Shown here in pieces: positions 1-12,100 of a stretch of DNA of 64,000 nucleotides. Each line of letters begins with the position of its first letter. The first letter of the stretch is position 1. The stretch lies in the NCBI GenBank assembly GCA_030549495.1, contig JAUIRK010000993.1, positions 1,037,501 to 1,101,500 of the forward strand, given 5' to 3'. This DNA is from Nectonema munidae (taxonomy: Eukaryota; Nematomorpha; Nectonematoida; Nectonematidae). Position numbers and translations under genes: made by a program. Below the pieces are notes generated by a model, which was given only the letters and a program-made list of their open reading frames with translations, did no database searches and was not told where the DNA came from.

Positions 1-904
1 AACATCCTAATATATTTCAATGTATGCTTTTAACATATTGGAGCGAGTATTCACTTTAGATGTCAAGTATTGAGGATCTTTTAAGATGTAAAATTAGATT
101 GATATATTTAATGCCTTATAATTTGTCTTAAGTAAGAATTGCTCTCAAAATTACTACCACGAAAGTAAATTCTTTTTAATAAAGGCTCTATCGCTTTAGG
201 TTTCTATTTCAATAAAGAAAATAATTAATGATATACATATGATGCAAAAAATTACGCTTATAAGTAATTTAAATATTTTAATAAATTATTTATAGATGCA
301 TTTAAATATACTCAACTCCTGTAAGAATCCGGTGTTCTAAAGTAGAAGTATGCAAAGTTCTACGAATATAAAAAAAATTGGTGAGCAAGGATGTTGAAGA
401 TACAGGGAAAAATGAAAGAAAAATGCATACCTCCGATCCCTGACTTTAAGGGGAAATGGAGAAAAAGAAGAAAGAGAGAAAATGTGTCAATTAATAGCAA
501 ACTAAACAACTCTCTAAATAACTAAATCTACGGTTTTTGATTGTTTGCTAAAGTATTCGTCTTCTCTGTAATAAATTTTTCGTGAGTAGACCTTGCTTGG
601 CATTGATATCTTTGTGAAATCCTTGTAAAACACAGAAACATATTATTTTCAAAGCATGTCAAGAAATAAATTTGTATTTTGAGCAAGTTTCGGTAATCTA
701 TATTTTTGCTTACTTTCGCTTGCCTGTCACGGCAATTGCGGTTAGCATTGTACATGTTTCTAGATTGGGTGTTTGTGTCGAACTATGAGCAAAGAAGGCT
801 TGATGCTGGATCGAAGCAGAGATCTTGTATTATCAATAAGCCATGTCAAGTGCAAGCCTAAGCAACCTTTACTCACACGCCCAACTATAACTATATCTAA
901 TTTA
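1..904. other. AT-rich stretch, no gene seen
   Basis: Reading frames here are short, low in complexity and show no recognisable domain, splice pattern or RNA fold. The stretch ends where a LINE tail begins at about 905. Confidence 0.6.
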
Positions 905-1262
905 GGAAGAGTTTACATAACATAGCATAACATAATTTTATTAAGCGAAAAAAGGCCATTTTGCCTGTGGTGATCGCATCAATGTGTGGAAGAAAAAAAC
1001 ATATAGAAATCGTTTAAACATTATAATTGCTAAATATGGAAAAGAAGAATACAAAAGTAAAGACTTACTCTTACAACATATTTTTCCAGAAGTTATCCAG
1101 GCCTTTCTTGAATACGCTTAATGAAGGGGAGTTTACATCAGCGGGAAGACTGTTCCAGTGATTAACAATTCTATTAGAGAAAAAGTTTTTTCGAAAGCGT
1201 ATACGAGAGCGTACAGAAAAAATATATCTTTTTTTTTTAATTATAAAATTTAAATCCAAATT
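905..1262 (-). mobile_element. 3' end of a CR1/jockey-like LINE, truncated
   Basis: The minus strand from 1259 to 1071 encodes the very C-terminal segment typical of CR1/jockey-type reverse transcriptase ORFs: a basic stretch followed by FFSNRIVNHWNSLPADVNS and a closing FKKGLDNFW. This tail segment (N-x-WNSLP) is common in invertebrate non-LTR retrotransposons. Downstream on the minus strand is a short 3' UTR with GGCCATTTTGCC-like sequence (around 950), ending in ATAAC-type short repeats near 907-930 that resemble a LINE tail. The rest of the element is missing, as in an ordinary 5'-truncated insertion. Confidence 0.7.
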
Positions 1263-1657
1263 TTAGTATAATTTAATTGGAAGAGGAAACTACTAGTTAC
1301 AAAAATTTGAACCAAACGATCTGTCGTATATTGATTGAGAATGGGTTTGCAAATTTTAAATCATCCAACGGAAGAACAATTTTTTTATTCCTTACAAAAA
1401 TATTTACGATGAAAAATACTTTGAAAGTAAAAGGGGGAGATTTTTTGTATTTTGAGTTTAATTTGCATAAATTCCTCTTTTAGAAATATAAGATTGATGA
1501 ATGAAAAACAAGGATTTTTCTAAATCAGCCAGAAATTCGTTAAAGATATAAAATTGCGACAATCCCGACAAATCAGGACACATCTGGCAACCATATTGCA
1601 GAAGCAAAAGAGCGATATTTCTCTTTTTGTTCCAAATTAAAGTGGAGATGGAATTCA

Positions 1658-1710
1658 AATATTCAATCAAGCTTGAAATTCAAGCTTATAATTTCAAGCT
1701 TGAATATTCA
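1658..1710. repeat. Short palindrome around AAGCTTGAA
   Basis: TTCAAGCTTGAA-type words repeat in both orientations (CAAGCTTGAAATT ... AATTTCAAGCTTG), so the stretch can fold into a hairpin with a stem of about 13 bp. It may be a small foldback remnant. No duplicated flanks were seen. Confidence 0.6.
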
Positions 1711-4582
1711 ATCGAAAAAGCTGCTTTTGTTTAAGCTGAAATTTTAATTCCAACATCCCTTCACATTTTCCTTTCACTAAAATCGGTCATAGTAACTCTG
1801 AAGAATATTCTTTGAGTAAGTCAAATTTCTTTAGACGTTATCCTAATCATAAAAAGATTTTACCAAATAAACTAAAAAATGGCTCACATACAGAGCTACT
1901 CACCGCGTTTGAATATTGTACACTGACAAAATCAGCTTCACCTGGATTTTATTAAAACAGTGGTTATTAACCTTTTTTTTTGTTTGCTTCTTCAGCCAAA
2001 GCAAACACTTCAAATACTCTAAAAGTCTAAAACAAGGTTATAATTTATAAGCAAATCACAAAGAGTTTAACATAAAATTGAATATCTTATTTTATATAAG
2101 CATTACTCATTGCAAGTCACTTTAAATAACATTGTTAAGGGAAAATTCTTACCCAAGCTTTAACTTTGATAAACTTAACTACTAGAAAATGGCGTACGGG
2201 TATAATTATTATATCGCGCCTTTATTCTCCGAGGAGAGACATTTTCCACTTCCTCATGGAAAAGCATTTTCCCAGTAATAAGGAAAGAAATCTTTTGTCA
2301 GTTAAAACTAAATAGTTAAAACAGGGAACATAAAAATTAATTTTTATAAACTCTAGTTAAATTTATTGTATTTTTTTGGTATATAGGATTATCCATAGAC
2401 ATTGTAGATCACTCTATGATCATTTGGTTGAAATTAAAGTGTTTGTAAAAGAGACATTGCTATCATTGTTTAACCACTTTGCTTTCATATTGTAATTAAT
2501 TATAACTATTAACAAAGTTTTGTAAGATCTTGTAAATCATCAATATAAGATCATTGGGAAACTTTTCTACCAATATATGATTGTATGAATCATTTTATCA
2601 AAGACAAAAAAAATATTTTAGCCATTTTTTACATAAATTTTAATAAAGCGCTGAAAAACATTGGCGAACCACATTTTACATTTTTTTTCAATTACTTGAA
2701 TCATTGTTAGAAAGGTATGCATTTAAAGCTTTTCAATTTAGTTTAGAACACTAAAAATGATCTCGAAAATGATTGCAAGAAAACTAATGTACAAGACTCT
2801 AAAAAAACTGATAATTATTATTTGAACTGTAAAATCAAAATTGACCAACTTTATATTACAATCAAATTGAAAAAGAGTTAAAACACAAACATTCTCATCC
2901 CCAATAAAAATTAATTGAAGGAATCGACACGTATAAAGGTAACTCGACACAAAAAAAGATAATAATTTACCACTTTTATGTAGTTTGGTGAAATACCAGT
3001 AAGTTCATCAAAATTAGAAGTTGAGGATCTAATTTTTTTACCGACAAAAGAATGAATTTAGATGCAGAAACAGTTAAAAACTTGTTAATGTTTCATTAAA
3101 ATATTTTAATTTATTAAAACCATCTTTTGTTAATTAAAAAACTGCAGCTTAAATAATTTAATTCATCTCAATAATTTTGAAAATACCATCTTTGTAACAT
3201 TGCCAAAAAAATGTTTCACCAGTGTAATGAAGTAGATCAAAGTAATTGTTTAACCTTTTGCTGTGATACTTTTTTTTAGCTTTTCGTTTCAAACAATTGT
3301 GTATCGTATATTATAAAAATAATATCTTTATCAAAGCGCTTTATTATAAATTCTTTTTATGTTGTTTCTTACGACGACATGACATTTCAACGAAAAATGG
3401 TTCAACAAACGCTGTTTTAACCAAGACAAAATAAATATTTCAAAGTAATCAAATTATTATTATTTGTTAGTTTACCTAATCAGTAATTTAATTAGTTAAA
3501 CAGTTAGCTAGTTCAGTTAGAGTCCAAAAATTAAAGTAGAGATCAATGACAAGAATTTTCGAAAAAGGCGCTATATAAATTTAGGACTAGAATAACATAT
3601 AATACAAAATCAGAGATGGGCAAACTATACGACCCGAGAAGCCTTCTATGTCGCCCTATCTCTTAAAAAGTATTTTACTTAAACTTTTAAAATTTAAGCT
3701 GAAAGATGTGAAGGGTTTGTCGAGTTTTAGAACAACTTTGGCTCCTTTTTTAAAATCATAAAAAAGAAGTGTCAAAAGCATGCAAAATAATTTATATTTT
3801 TGTCTAAGTAGAATACATTTAATCTAGCGAGAGTATTTGTAATTTTACTGATATGTTTATAAAATTTACATCGAACCGTTTCGGTCCGCTAAACCATAGA
3901 TAAGACTTCAAGATATCTCACAGTTCCAAATTATTCCCTAATGCTCCAAACTAATTAAAAAGAGAACTTTTCATAAAAAATTCGAAAAGATCGGCCCAAG
4001 GCTTGAAAACACCATTTTACTGAAAGAACAAAGGCATACTTTTTATCAAGTTTATTCTTTAATGAACATTGGAGACGCCAGCGTACCCAGAAATGAAAAT
4101 CGACAGCTTTAAATATATAAAACTGCATTGAAAAAGGAAAAGACGATCAGTCCTCTAAATGCCCTTCCTAAAACGATTAAGCATGGCGTGTTGAAACGCC
4201 TAAGTACTCTTTCTTGGTGAAGTCAAAAGTTATTTCACGCAATATATCACGATTGTTGCGTTTTTGACATGTGTATAGTATATACAAGTAAGTAAATATA
4301 AAGGTAGAATGAAGAATACGTTTTGCAGACGGTTTTGGCAATGTTTATAGATGCAGAAAGGTATAGTTTGCGCCATTTCTTTGGCTTCGCGTTTTTTTGC
4401 ATTAACCTCACTTATAGAGACTACTAAATCAATGCGAGTCAAAGTTTGAAGAGAAAGGCTATAAAGCTAAGAAAAGGCTGCGATAAATTTTTCATAAGTT
4501 CAATCGTATTCCGACCTATAGGCAGAGCAAGATTCTCAGCATTTTGCTTTGAAGGAAGAATCTGTCTAAATAATGCATATAG

Positions 4583-4612
4583 GCACACACACACACATAT
4601 ATATATATATAT
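4583..4612. repeat. (CA)n(TA)n microsatellite
   Basis: A run of CA dinucleotides passes directly into TA dinucleotides. Confidence 0.9.
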
Positions 4613-4969
4613 TTATACATAAAATTTAAATTACCATCCCTCACTATCACCATAACCGCACCGCAAAAAGTAATTAACGCGATAATATAAATATATCAAT
4701 TATTCATGTTTCATTCCTTTTTTATCACTCGATTTTGTTCAACGCTTCTTTGAAGTAGAAGGCAAAGCCCACTTTTTCACCTTTGAGAGAGGAGTTTGCC
4801 TGTCACTACGAAGATTCCCTGCATAAAGACATCAGTGATGCTGCTTCATTTTATTTGCATTATTTCACCTCTTTCATAACTTTATACTTTAAGAGCATAC
4901 CTTTTGAATGCATAAACGATTAACTTTACAATGCTCTATCATGTCTAGCTACTAATTTATCGAAAAGTT

Positions 4970-6095
4970 GTATATACTTTGACAAGCAGTTTGCTTTTAG
5001 ACATAACTTCTCTACTGAATTACTACACAGATTTTTAATTGATAAAGTTATATCCTATTTAGAAAACAAAAAAAAACTGGCTTAATCTTTCTAGATCTTA
5101 CCAAGGCGTTTGATTCAATTTCTTATGAAATTTTACTAGATAAGTTTTTCATTTATGGGTTTTCTCTTGCAACTATAGCTCTTTTTTCTTCTTATTTGAA
5201 TAAGAAAAGACAATATGTCTCTGTGGATGATACAAGTTGTTGATTGTTTCAATCTACTTGGTTTAAACTTTGATTCAAAATTAAGTTTTAAAAATCACTT
5301 AAATTATCTGAATTTGAAACTTAGCAGAGTAATTGGTATAATGCATCATATTAAAAAGTTCTTTCCTTTAAATATAAAATTGATTATTTATAAAACCCTC
5401 TTTTTACCACACTTAAACTACAGTCTCATAAACTTTGTACACTCAAATATGGAGCACCTGGAAGCATTGAATCGTAAAGCACTCAAAATTTTTGTTAATT
5501 AAATAAATTTTCACACTCAAGCCATATCTTCAGAAAACTGGGATTGCTTAAAATAAAAGACCTCTATAATTTGAAACTTGGAGTCTTTTTGCTTCACTGT
5601 CTACATCAAATCTCGCATAATCTTTTTCAAGGCATAATAAAGTATAATGAAAGGATAGATTATTATTCTTTTCGAACACCTTCAAGGTTAGTCAAACCTT
5701 CTTACCGACTCTAACTCTCCAATCAATCGGTGATGTATAAAGTGCCTGTATTTTATGAAGTCTATCGTCATACAATTGGAGAAAGATGTTCATCAGTTAA
5801 AAAATTCAAAAAACTCTTCAAAGAGAAAGTAAACTCTGCCTTTCCAGAGAGAATTGTCTGCTCTAAGAAAGACTGTCTTTCCTGTAAATTTTTATGATGC
5901 ATTTTTATTGATGTTTTTTTTTATTTTTTTTATTAATTGTGTTAGACATTCATAAAGCGGTTTATATAAACCTTTGGAAGCTAATCTCATCAATGAAATT
6001 TTTATCTATAATTTTACTAATCTTGATCTATACAAAAAAATATGTATTTTCTTTTTATTAATGAGCCTGTTAATGTTTTGAATAAAGTTCTTCTT
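4970..6095 (+). mobile_element. Truncated CR1/jockey-like LINE with (TTC)n tail
   Basis: The + strand carries reverse transcriptase remnants in order. FAFRHNFSTELL lies near 5000 (the RT block with F-R-x-x-x-S-T-E). Next is IFLDLTKAFDSI near 5090, which is RT block A with its first catalytic Asp. Further on are GLNFDSKLSFKNHL and KTLFLPHLNYS (5270-5420). Several stops and frame changes separate these, and the active-site YxDD block is not visible, so the copy is dead. The 5' half is missing. The 3' UTR ends at AATAAAG followed by TTC repeats (about 6084-6100), a microsatellite-type LINE tail into which a hAT MITE later inserted. Confidence 0.8.
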
Positions 6096-6103
6096 CTTCT
6101 TGG

Positions 6104-6297
6104 CAGTGGCGTAGCCAAAAAATGGAAGTTGGGGGGCATGCAAGGAATTTAGGGGGGCAAGCATATTGGAAATAAAATAATTAGTATTTGGGGGGAGGGG
6201 CAGAAAAGGTATTTGGGGGGCAGAAAAGGTATTTGGGTGGGGAGGGGGGGGGGGGCACTGCCCCCCCCCCCCTTGCCCCCCTCTGGCTACGCCCCTG
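6104..6297. mobile_element. Non-autonomous hAT element (MITE), 194 bp
   Basis: Terminal inverted repeats read CAGTGGCGTAGCCA on the left and TGGCTACGCCCCTG on the right. The 8-bp sequence CTTCTTGG flanks both sides (6096-6103 and 6298-6305), a target-site duplication of hAT size. The interior is G/C homopolymer-rich and codes for nothing. The element sits at the junction of the LINE's TTC tail. Similar ends recur at 33592-33918. Confidence 0.88.
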
Positions 6298-6305
6298 CTT
6301 CTTGG

Positions 6306-6350
6306 CCTCGATTCACAAGGGCATGGGTTCGATCCAGCAACAAAGCATCT
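6306..6350 (+). repeat. tRNA-like (SINE?) fragment with B-box-like word
   Basis: GGGTTCGATCC resembles a pol III B box, and the flanking bases resemble the reverse complement of the tRNA-like stretch at 52.95 kb. It is too short to call a gene. Confidence 0.3.
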
Positions 6351-6504
6351 TTTTTTCATAATTCGACTCAAGAAGTGTAATTGCTCCTTCTAAATTAAAA
6401 CAGCCTTGATCTGCTTTGACCTTTTTTCATTTACAAAAAAGAGAAGAAGAATTTGTTGAAGAAAATCAGTTACAATGAAAATTATTTGTACCCACAGGAA
6501 AACA

Positions 6505-6640
6505 TATATAGAAGAAGAAGAAGAAATTTATTTTAGAAAATATAATTTAGTAGAAGAAAGCAAACAATAAAAATCAAAGAAATATTTATACAACAAATAC
6601 ATCAAAGGTCAATGCCGCTACGTGATGTATAAGTTATATA
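6505..6640 (-). mobile_element. LINE 3' end with (GAA/TTC)n tail
   Basis: A (GAA)n run is followed by AAATTTATTTTAGAAAA and then CATCAAAGGTCAATGCCGC. This matches the arrangement at 7375 and 10831: microsatellite, TTTATTTAC-like word, then CATCAAAGG-C-A. Read on the minus strand, it is a LINE 3' UTR ending in trinucleotide repeats. Confidence 0.55.
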
Positions 6641-6649
6641 ACGTTTATG

Positions 6650-7374
6650 AGAAGATATAGCATTAAAAAAAATATATATATAGCATTAAAGGTAGCAAAG
6701 AAGGCTGTGAAAGTCGCTAGTATTCAATTACTTTGAGATATATTATATCATTTTAAATAATACTTCTTATTACAGCTCCAATATTTTAAATTAACCTTTT
6801 GGTATCAATTTTTATTCTTAGGTCAACAAATTTGAATAGTTTATCTTAGGTATATTTATTCTTTGAAGCCCAAGCTTTTGAAAATGCTCTTTTCTGCATA
6901 TCTTTTTGATTGAGTTTTTATATAACTTAAAATAAACGATTTTTATTTTATGAGCCACTCGTTTTCCATTAGGTTTGAACGGGTAGGAATGAAAAAAAAC
7001 TTTTTTTAGAACATTTTTACATTTATTTAAGATATACTTAAATTGTTACTATTTTTAGTGTGCATACAACAGATAATAATGATAGTTTTTCCAAATTTAT
7101 TTTGGAAGTGGTTTCATTAGCATGATTTCCTCTCAGAATAAAGCCTTGAAAGATCTCATCTTAGAATGTAAAAAGTGATTTGGGCTAACTAAATCTATTT
7201 TTTATTTTTAATTGTCTATATTTTTAAAGAATGAGCTTCGAATGGCTGTTCACTGAAAATTGTCGTTATTCTAGTGTAAATAATAGTGCCATAAAAATCA
7301 GAATATTCTACCAAGTATACGTGTTTGTTTGAACTTATTCAAAACAATTCAAAATGCTTAATTGGTTACTTTTT
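6650..7374. other. No gene seen
   Basis: AT-rich DNA with short (TA)n tracts near 6672. Nothing else could be assigned. Confidence 0.5.
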
Positions 7375-7560
7375 AATAATAATAATAATAACTTTATTTA
7401 CAAAAGTTTTACGAATACTTACAATTGATTGAAAAGTGAAATTTGGAAAAAACTTTCATCAGTGTAGTGCAAGAGCCAACACAAAAAATTTAAAAAGAAG
7501 AAACTTTTAAAGGTCAGCATCAAAGGTCATTCAGCCGCTTGAAGACGCTAACCGTGCGCA
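7375..7560 (-). mobile_element. LINE 3' end with (AAT/ATT)n tail
   Basis: (AAT)n at 7376-7390 leads into ACTTTATTTACAAAAGTTTT, then CATCAAAGGTCATTCAGCCGC at about 7520. The same order and words recur at 10831-11030 with a different microsatellite. Read on the minus strand this is a LINE 3' terminus, and the unit changes between copies. Confidence 0.6.
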
Positions 7561-8640
7561 ATGGAATTTGAATAAGCAGAACAAATCCAGAAGAGTTCGT
7601 TTTAAAAATAGAACAAAAACTGAATCAAATAAAATTTAAGTACAATTAATATAGGCAAATATTTCACAGAAACTTAATAAATATGCAAAAAAATAATGGT
7701 GAAAAAAAAGAAATTAAAGAAATGATGAAGATGGAAATATGCACAAAATATATAAAATATTATGAACAATTTTAACTTACTGAAATTAATTTACTTGAAT
7801 ATATTACATCAAAAGTACGAAGTTCATAGAAGTGGGTCCTATTCATCAAAGCAACATCCATTAATATTTTTTTCTCATATTATAACACAATTATACAAAT
7901 ATATATACATTTACTCTTTCTCTGTACTTTTTAACTTTATGTTACTCAAGTGAATTTTATCACTACAAACCTTGGTTTGATTTTAATAAACTCATTCTCA
8001 TTCTATACAAGCTATGCATTCATATTTAGATGTATAAAGAGATTTCATACTTCCTTTATGATATAGTAAGGTTTACATCTCTTAAAATGAGAAAACTATG
8101 AAATTCCATAGATTTCATGCTAAAGGCGAAGTATATATAATGTAACTACTAAATTGTTTGAAAATCAATGTGTCCATAATAAATTTTATATAACAATATT
8201 TTTGCTCAGAATCTATGAAGGAACATTCGAAAATTTTCATACAAAAATTGATAGGATACTTTCAAATATTTCAAATGTAAAAAATTATCTGCTATTTAAG
8301 AACATATGCAATAAAGAACATGAAGAAATATCCCTTTTCATATGTTGTTAACAGATTTAATGGAACATCTTTTCTGAAAAATTTAAAAAAAAATTTTCCA
8401 AAACAAAGTCATATCTGAATATGAAGACCATGTTGAATGTAACAAAAAGAACTTGTTTTCCTGCTCATCTAGACTGCTTCTTTTTGTTGAAAAACTAATT
8501 TAGTTAAATTTTTTGGATATCTTGCAATTAGATTTGCTTCTTGCGGTTTTGATAAACCTTTGGAACCTGTCTGTTTTGAAGTCATAACCTATATTTAAAT
8601 TTATTATTTTTTCAAATCTTTGACATATTTATTGATAAGG
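7561..8640. other. No gene seen
   Basis: The short frames at 7762-7953 and 8154-8351 have no recognisable family, and both look like chance ORFs in AT-rich DNA. Confidence 0.5.
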
Positions 8641-8641
8641 T

Positions 8642-9912
8642 AGGTAGGTAGGTATGGAGATTTCTAAGCACTTTCCAGCTGGAGCTGATATGCTTGCAAG
8701 TCTGCTGGAATTTAGTCTTCAAAGTGAGAATTTAGTCTTGGTGGGTCTTTCTAAAATAGAAAGGAAAATTTGGAAGATTTTCATGGCTGTAGACACTAGA
8801 CTGTTTTGTAGAATGCATGGGTTAGTGATGATAATGGCTTATTGTTATTGGATATTTGAGGGAGGAATGAGTGTTTGGTTTGCAGAGAGTATTGGTTCGA
8901 TTGTGGTTATGAGAAGAGAGAGATGTTTGATGAGTAATGGGTGTTGTAGAAGATCATGTAGAGAGGATGGAATATCTTTAAAAAAGTAGCGGCTTTTTTC
9001 AAGGAGTTGGTGTCGGTGAGAATGAAAAATTGGACAATAAAGGAGAATATGTATAGGTGTTTCAATGTACGAACAGCTGAAACGACAGAAAGGGTTTGAG
9101 TGAAGTTTGAATTTGAAGAAGTATGCATTACAAGGACAATGGGATGAGAGCCAGAGAATGATGTTCCGAGGGAGTGAGTGAAAGTGTTTGTTTAAATGAG
9201 TTGCGATAATGGCATAGATGTCGGAAGTGATGTGATGGTTGAGTCAATAGATTGTTGCCACTGCAGTAGTGTGGAGTTAGTTATTGTGTTTGTAAATGTG
9301 GAGATGGGTAGAGAAAATAGGGGTAGGATCTGTGAATCCGAGATTTTTGATTTTGCAACGTAGTCGACGAGGTAATTTTAAAACAGCTGGAATGAGCTGG
9401 GCACCAGACGATTTTTAATTCAAAGTGATTAGATAGGTGAATTAGTTTGCTTGCTAAACTATAATTTGAGTGTGAGATTTTGTTTTCAAGTTTTAGGTCA
9501 TTTATTAAATTTTGCGAGTCTGTGAAAAAAGTGATATATTTGAAGGAGGTAGAAAAGGAAGTTAGGTTATTAAGGAGTATGTTGCAGTATATACTGCGTG
9601 AATTTCTGTTTTGTGTGCAGTGATTTCTGGATCTAGGTTTGTGTGCTGGATGATGAATGGTTTTTTTGTGTTTTGTAGGAAGAATGCGCATGCAGCTGAA
9701 GAGCGGTGTTGTGATTTGGAACCGTCAGTGAAAATTGAAAATGAACTGATAGTATTTGTTGTACGTTGGTGAGCTATAGAGTTTAGGGCAAGATATCTAT
9801 GGTGACAGATGTTAGTGGTGTAAGGAGGAGACGAAGAAGGGTGGATGAGCTCAATTGGGTGATTTAATGGTAGCAATTGATAAGATGTTTTGTTAGGAGC
9901 TACATTATCCAA
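8642..9912 (-). mobile_element. LINE of the R1/I/jockey group with RNase H, truncated
   Basis: The minus strand carries an RNase H domain in two overlapping frames. SFSIFTDGSKS (about 9730) holds the first catalytic Asp, TEIHAVYTAT (about 9600) the Glu helix, and FFTDSQNLINDL (about 9510) the second Asp, followed by VWCPAHS. Downstream, toward 8990, is the Cys/His-rich C-terminal segment with ETPIHILLYCPIFHSHR. A frame change around 9600 and further stops break it. The RT and endonuclease parts are absent. The 3' end is at about 8642, in GGTAGGTAGG repeats (plus-strand view). The bases next to that tail (8655-8710) closely match the tail of the SINE at 44.27 kb. Base use is C-rich on the coding strand, like the LINE at 61.6-64 kb, so the two may be one family. 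Confidence 0.85.
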
Positions 9913-9959
9913 GGCAATTTAAATGATTGGAATTTTGACAAGAGGAATTTTAAAGGATC

Positions 9960-10529
9960 AAATTTATTTAAATATTAAACGCATTTTAATGATTCTTTTT
10001 GATATTATTATTCAACTACTACCAGATTATTTGATTAAAAAAATTGTGGGCTTGGTTGAATTTCATTAACTTATTTCCTAGTGAGGTATAAGTCATTTTG
10101 CTTACATTAAAAATTATTAATTTTATGAACTGATTAAATCTACTATTTTTAGTTTAAAGAGTTCTATAATAGTGGAGCAACACGTTGTATTTCTTATCCG
10201 ATATCTTATCTGAAACATTATAAATTTGTTTTTATACAAATGTTTGCTTGAAAACCTAAACACCTTTATAAGTTATGGCATTAAAAGATCATGACATTTC
10301 GGGGTCAAAATGTCTTTAATCTCTAACTACGTTTTATCAGGACGCGTATTAAGATAGTAAACTTTATATAACGTTAAAATCAGTTTGAGTTGATATAATA
10401 GCTTTTATGTATTTTTCAAAAAAGACTTACCTTTCCAGTAATAAGTCCCAAGGAGTTTTTGGTAGCTATACTTTCTAAAGTTTTATTTTTATGAGAAATA
10501 GAAAAGTAATATAGTCTTGTAATTTTTAC
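9960..10529. other. No gene seen
   Basis: AT-rich DNA without recognisable coding or repeat structure. Confidence 0.5.
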
Positions 10530-10760
10530 CAACTAAAAAAGTCTTTTGTTATACCACTTTCTAAATCATTATAACCCCGAAAATTGTGGAGCAGTAAGTG
10601 AGGAACATGGGGAACGGTTTCATCAAATCATTTCTTTTTTCGAAAAAAGGTATCAAGGAAAATGGGGCGCAACCATGTTGGCAGACTACTCTTTGACAAT
10701 TGCTGAAGATGAATCGGATGAGGTTTATAAGAGGCATGTTAAAAATTGATATGTGTTGAC
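10530..10760 (+). mobile_element. Fragment of unclassified transposase-like family (as at 42-44 kb)
   Basis: A 67-residue frame (10546-10749) contains NCGAVSEEHGERFHQ, then EKRYQGKWGATMLADYSL and a basic end. It aligns without gaps to the C-terminal segment of the protein at 42449-42664 minus (NCGDYSEEQGERFNQ ... MEERYQGRWDINMLVDYCW). Only this last segment survives. From memory, proteins with these motifs are multi-copy and uncharacterised in many invertebrate genomes. I infer that the conserved Glu in SEE-x-GERF could be the last acidic residue of a DDE-type catalytic core. No terminal repeats were found around this copy. Confidence 0.65.
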
Positions 10761-10830
10761 GTGATGGCCAAAAAAGCTTTATTTTCCTTTTTTTTCAATA
10801 AATATTTTTAAATAAGTCATTTTTTGGCTA

Positions 10831-11030
10831 TACAACAACAACAACAACAACAAGTAAATTTATTTACAAAAGCACAATACTTTAAAGGATGATAAAAAGA
10901 AAATATATAAGTGAAACTTGAATGGAATTTTCATTAATGTAGTCCAGATCTAAGGGAAAGAAAATAAAGAGAATGAACTTTTGAAGGTGAGCATCAAAGG
11001 CCAATCAGCCGCTTAAAGACACAAACCAAA
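10831..11030 (-). mobile_element. LINE 3' end with (ACA/TGT)n tail
   Basis: (ACA)n at about 10834-10851 is followed by AGTAAATTTATTTACAAAAG and, after ~130 bases, by GCATCAAAGGCCAATCAGCC. This matches the 7375-7560 copy in order and words, but with a different trinucleotide. Confidence 0.6.
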
Positions 11031-11154
11031 ACAAAAAAAAATTTATGTCATAGTAAAAAAAATATACTAAATAACTAAACTTTAACTATTTCAAAACAAT
11101 TTTTCCGTTAGAATGAAATATTTTCAAGCCTCAAAAGTTTTCAGAGAGTAATTA

Positions 11155-11458
11155 TATGGGCCACCAATGATCTTTAACAGGATCTAGAATCACGGTGGTA
11201 CCAATGATCTTTAACAGGACCTAGAATCACAGTACCAATGATTACAGGACCTAGAATCATGGGGCTACCAATGATATTTCACAGGACCTAGAATAATGTG
11301 GTTCCAAGGATCATTTAGAGGACCTAGAATCACAGGAAACCAAAGATCTTTTACAGGACGTAGAATCACTGGGTACCAATGATCTTTAACTTGACCTAGA
11401 ATCACAGTACCAATGATCTTTAACTGGACCTAGGATCAGATGAACCTAAAATCCTACG
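11155..11458. repeat. Minisatellite, ~31-38 bp unit, about 8 copies
   Basis: The unit is approximately ACCAATGATCTTTAACAGG followed by ACCTAGAATCACAG. About eight diverged copies run from 11160 to 11455. Unit length varies because short words have been lost or gained. There is no coding frame across it. Confidence 0.9.
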
Positions 11459-12100
11459 TCTCAAGTGAAGCGAAAGACAGACAGGCTTATCCTAGTAGAG
11501 CTATAAAAAAATAAATATTTAGTAAAATAGAGTTTTGCATCCATTCAACGCCAAATTACATCAACTTAAACTTTTCCAAGGATATTGCACAATTTTGTTT
11601 TTTCATTTTATTTATGCTTTTTTGATCCTAGGTATTTTCTTCAACTACACAGGGCTCTTCTTAAACTTTTAGCACACATATGAGAAATTGTACTATCACT
11701 ATTTTCTTTCTACAAGGTCCAAGCATTTATCAAAGACAAATCTAGAATATAATAAAAAGAAATACTAACGGCCTTCTTCTATAGTTGTTACTTTCAGTGA
11801 ATTTATTATGCGCATCATTTGATACACAACATCAACACCGAACTTTGTCTGATTGTGGAAAGTATATGTATTCAGATTTATTTTTAGGATTTAGGGTTAA
11901 ACTAGTTTTTGAACTTCTAGTGTTTATCAAATTAGTACACATTGGCACTTATATACTAGAAAGATACCTAACTTTATACTTGGCAAAGCTTGAAAATCAA
12001 TTATGTGATTTTGGGGTAAGTCGCTTTACCAACATGCAGCGTATTATTCGTAATATTTCGATACTATAATCATGTAAGTTGGCATCTTGCATGCCCCATC
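11459..12100. other. No gene seen
   Basis: The 94-residue frame at 11785-12069 has no recognisable family and no supporting splice or codon signal. Confidence 0.5.

Larger units (their letters stand above)
1263..4969. other. Intergenic AT-rich DNA, no gene seen
   Basis: Apart from a palindrome near 1.68 kb and a microsatellite at 4.58 kb, nothing could be assigned. The open frames (for example 2738-2950 minus and 4230-4442 minus) have no family resemblance and a composition expected of chance ORFs. Confidence 0.55.

Noticed and set aside
6006-6371. 121-residue minus-strand frame rich in Gly and Pro
   Set aside because: It is the translation of G/C homopolymers in a hAT MITE plus flanks.
8654-8989. 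111-residue plus-strand frame
   Set aside because: It is antisense to the C-terminal region of the LINE on the minus strand, which shows real family motifs.
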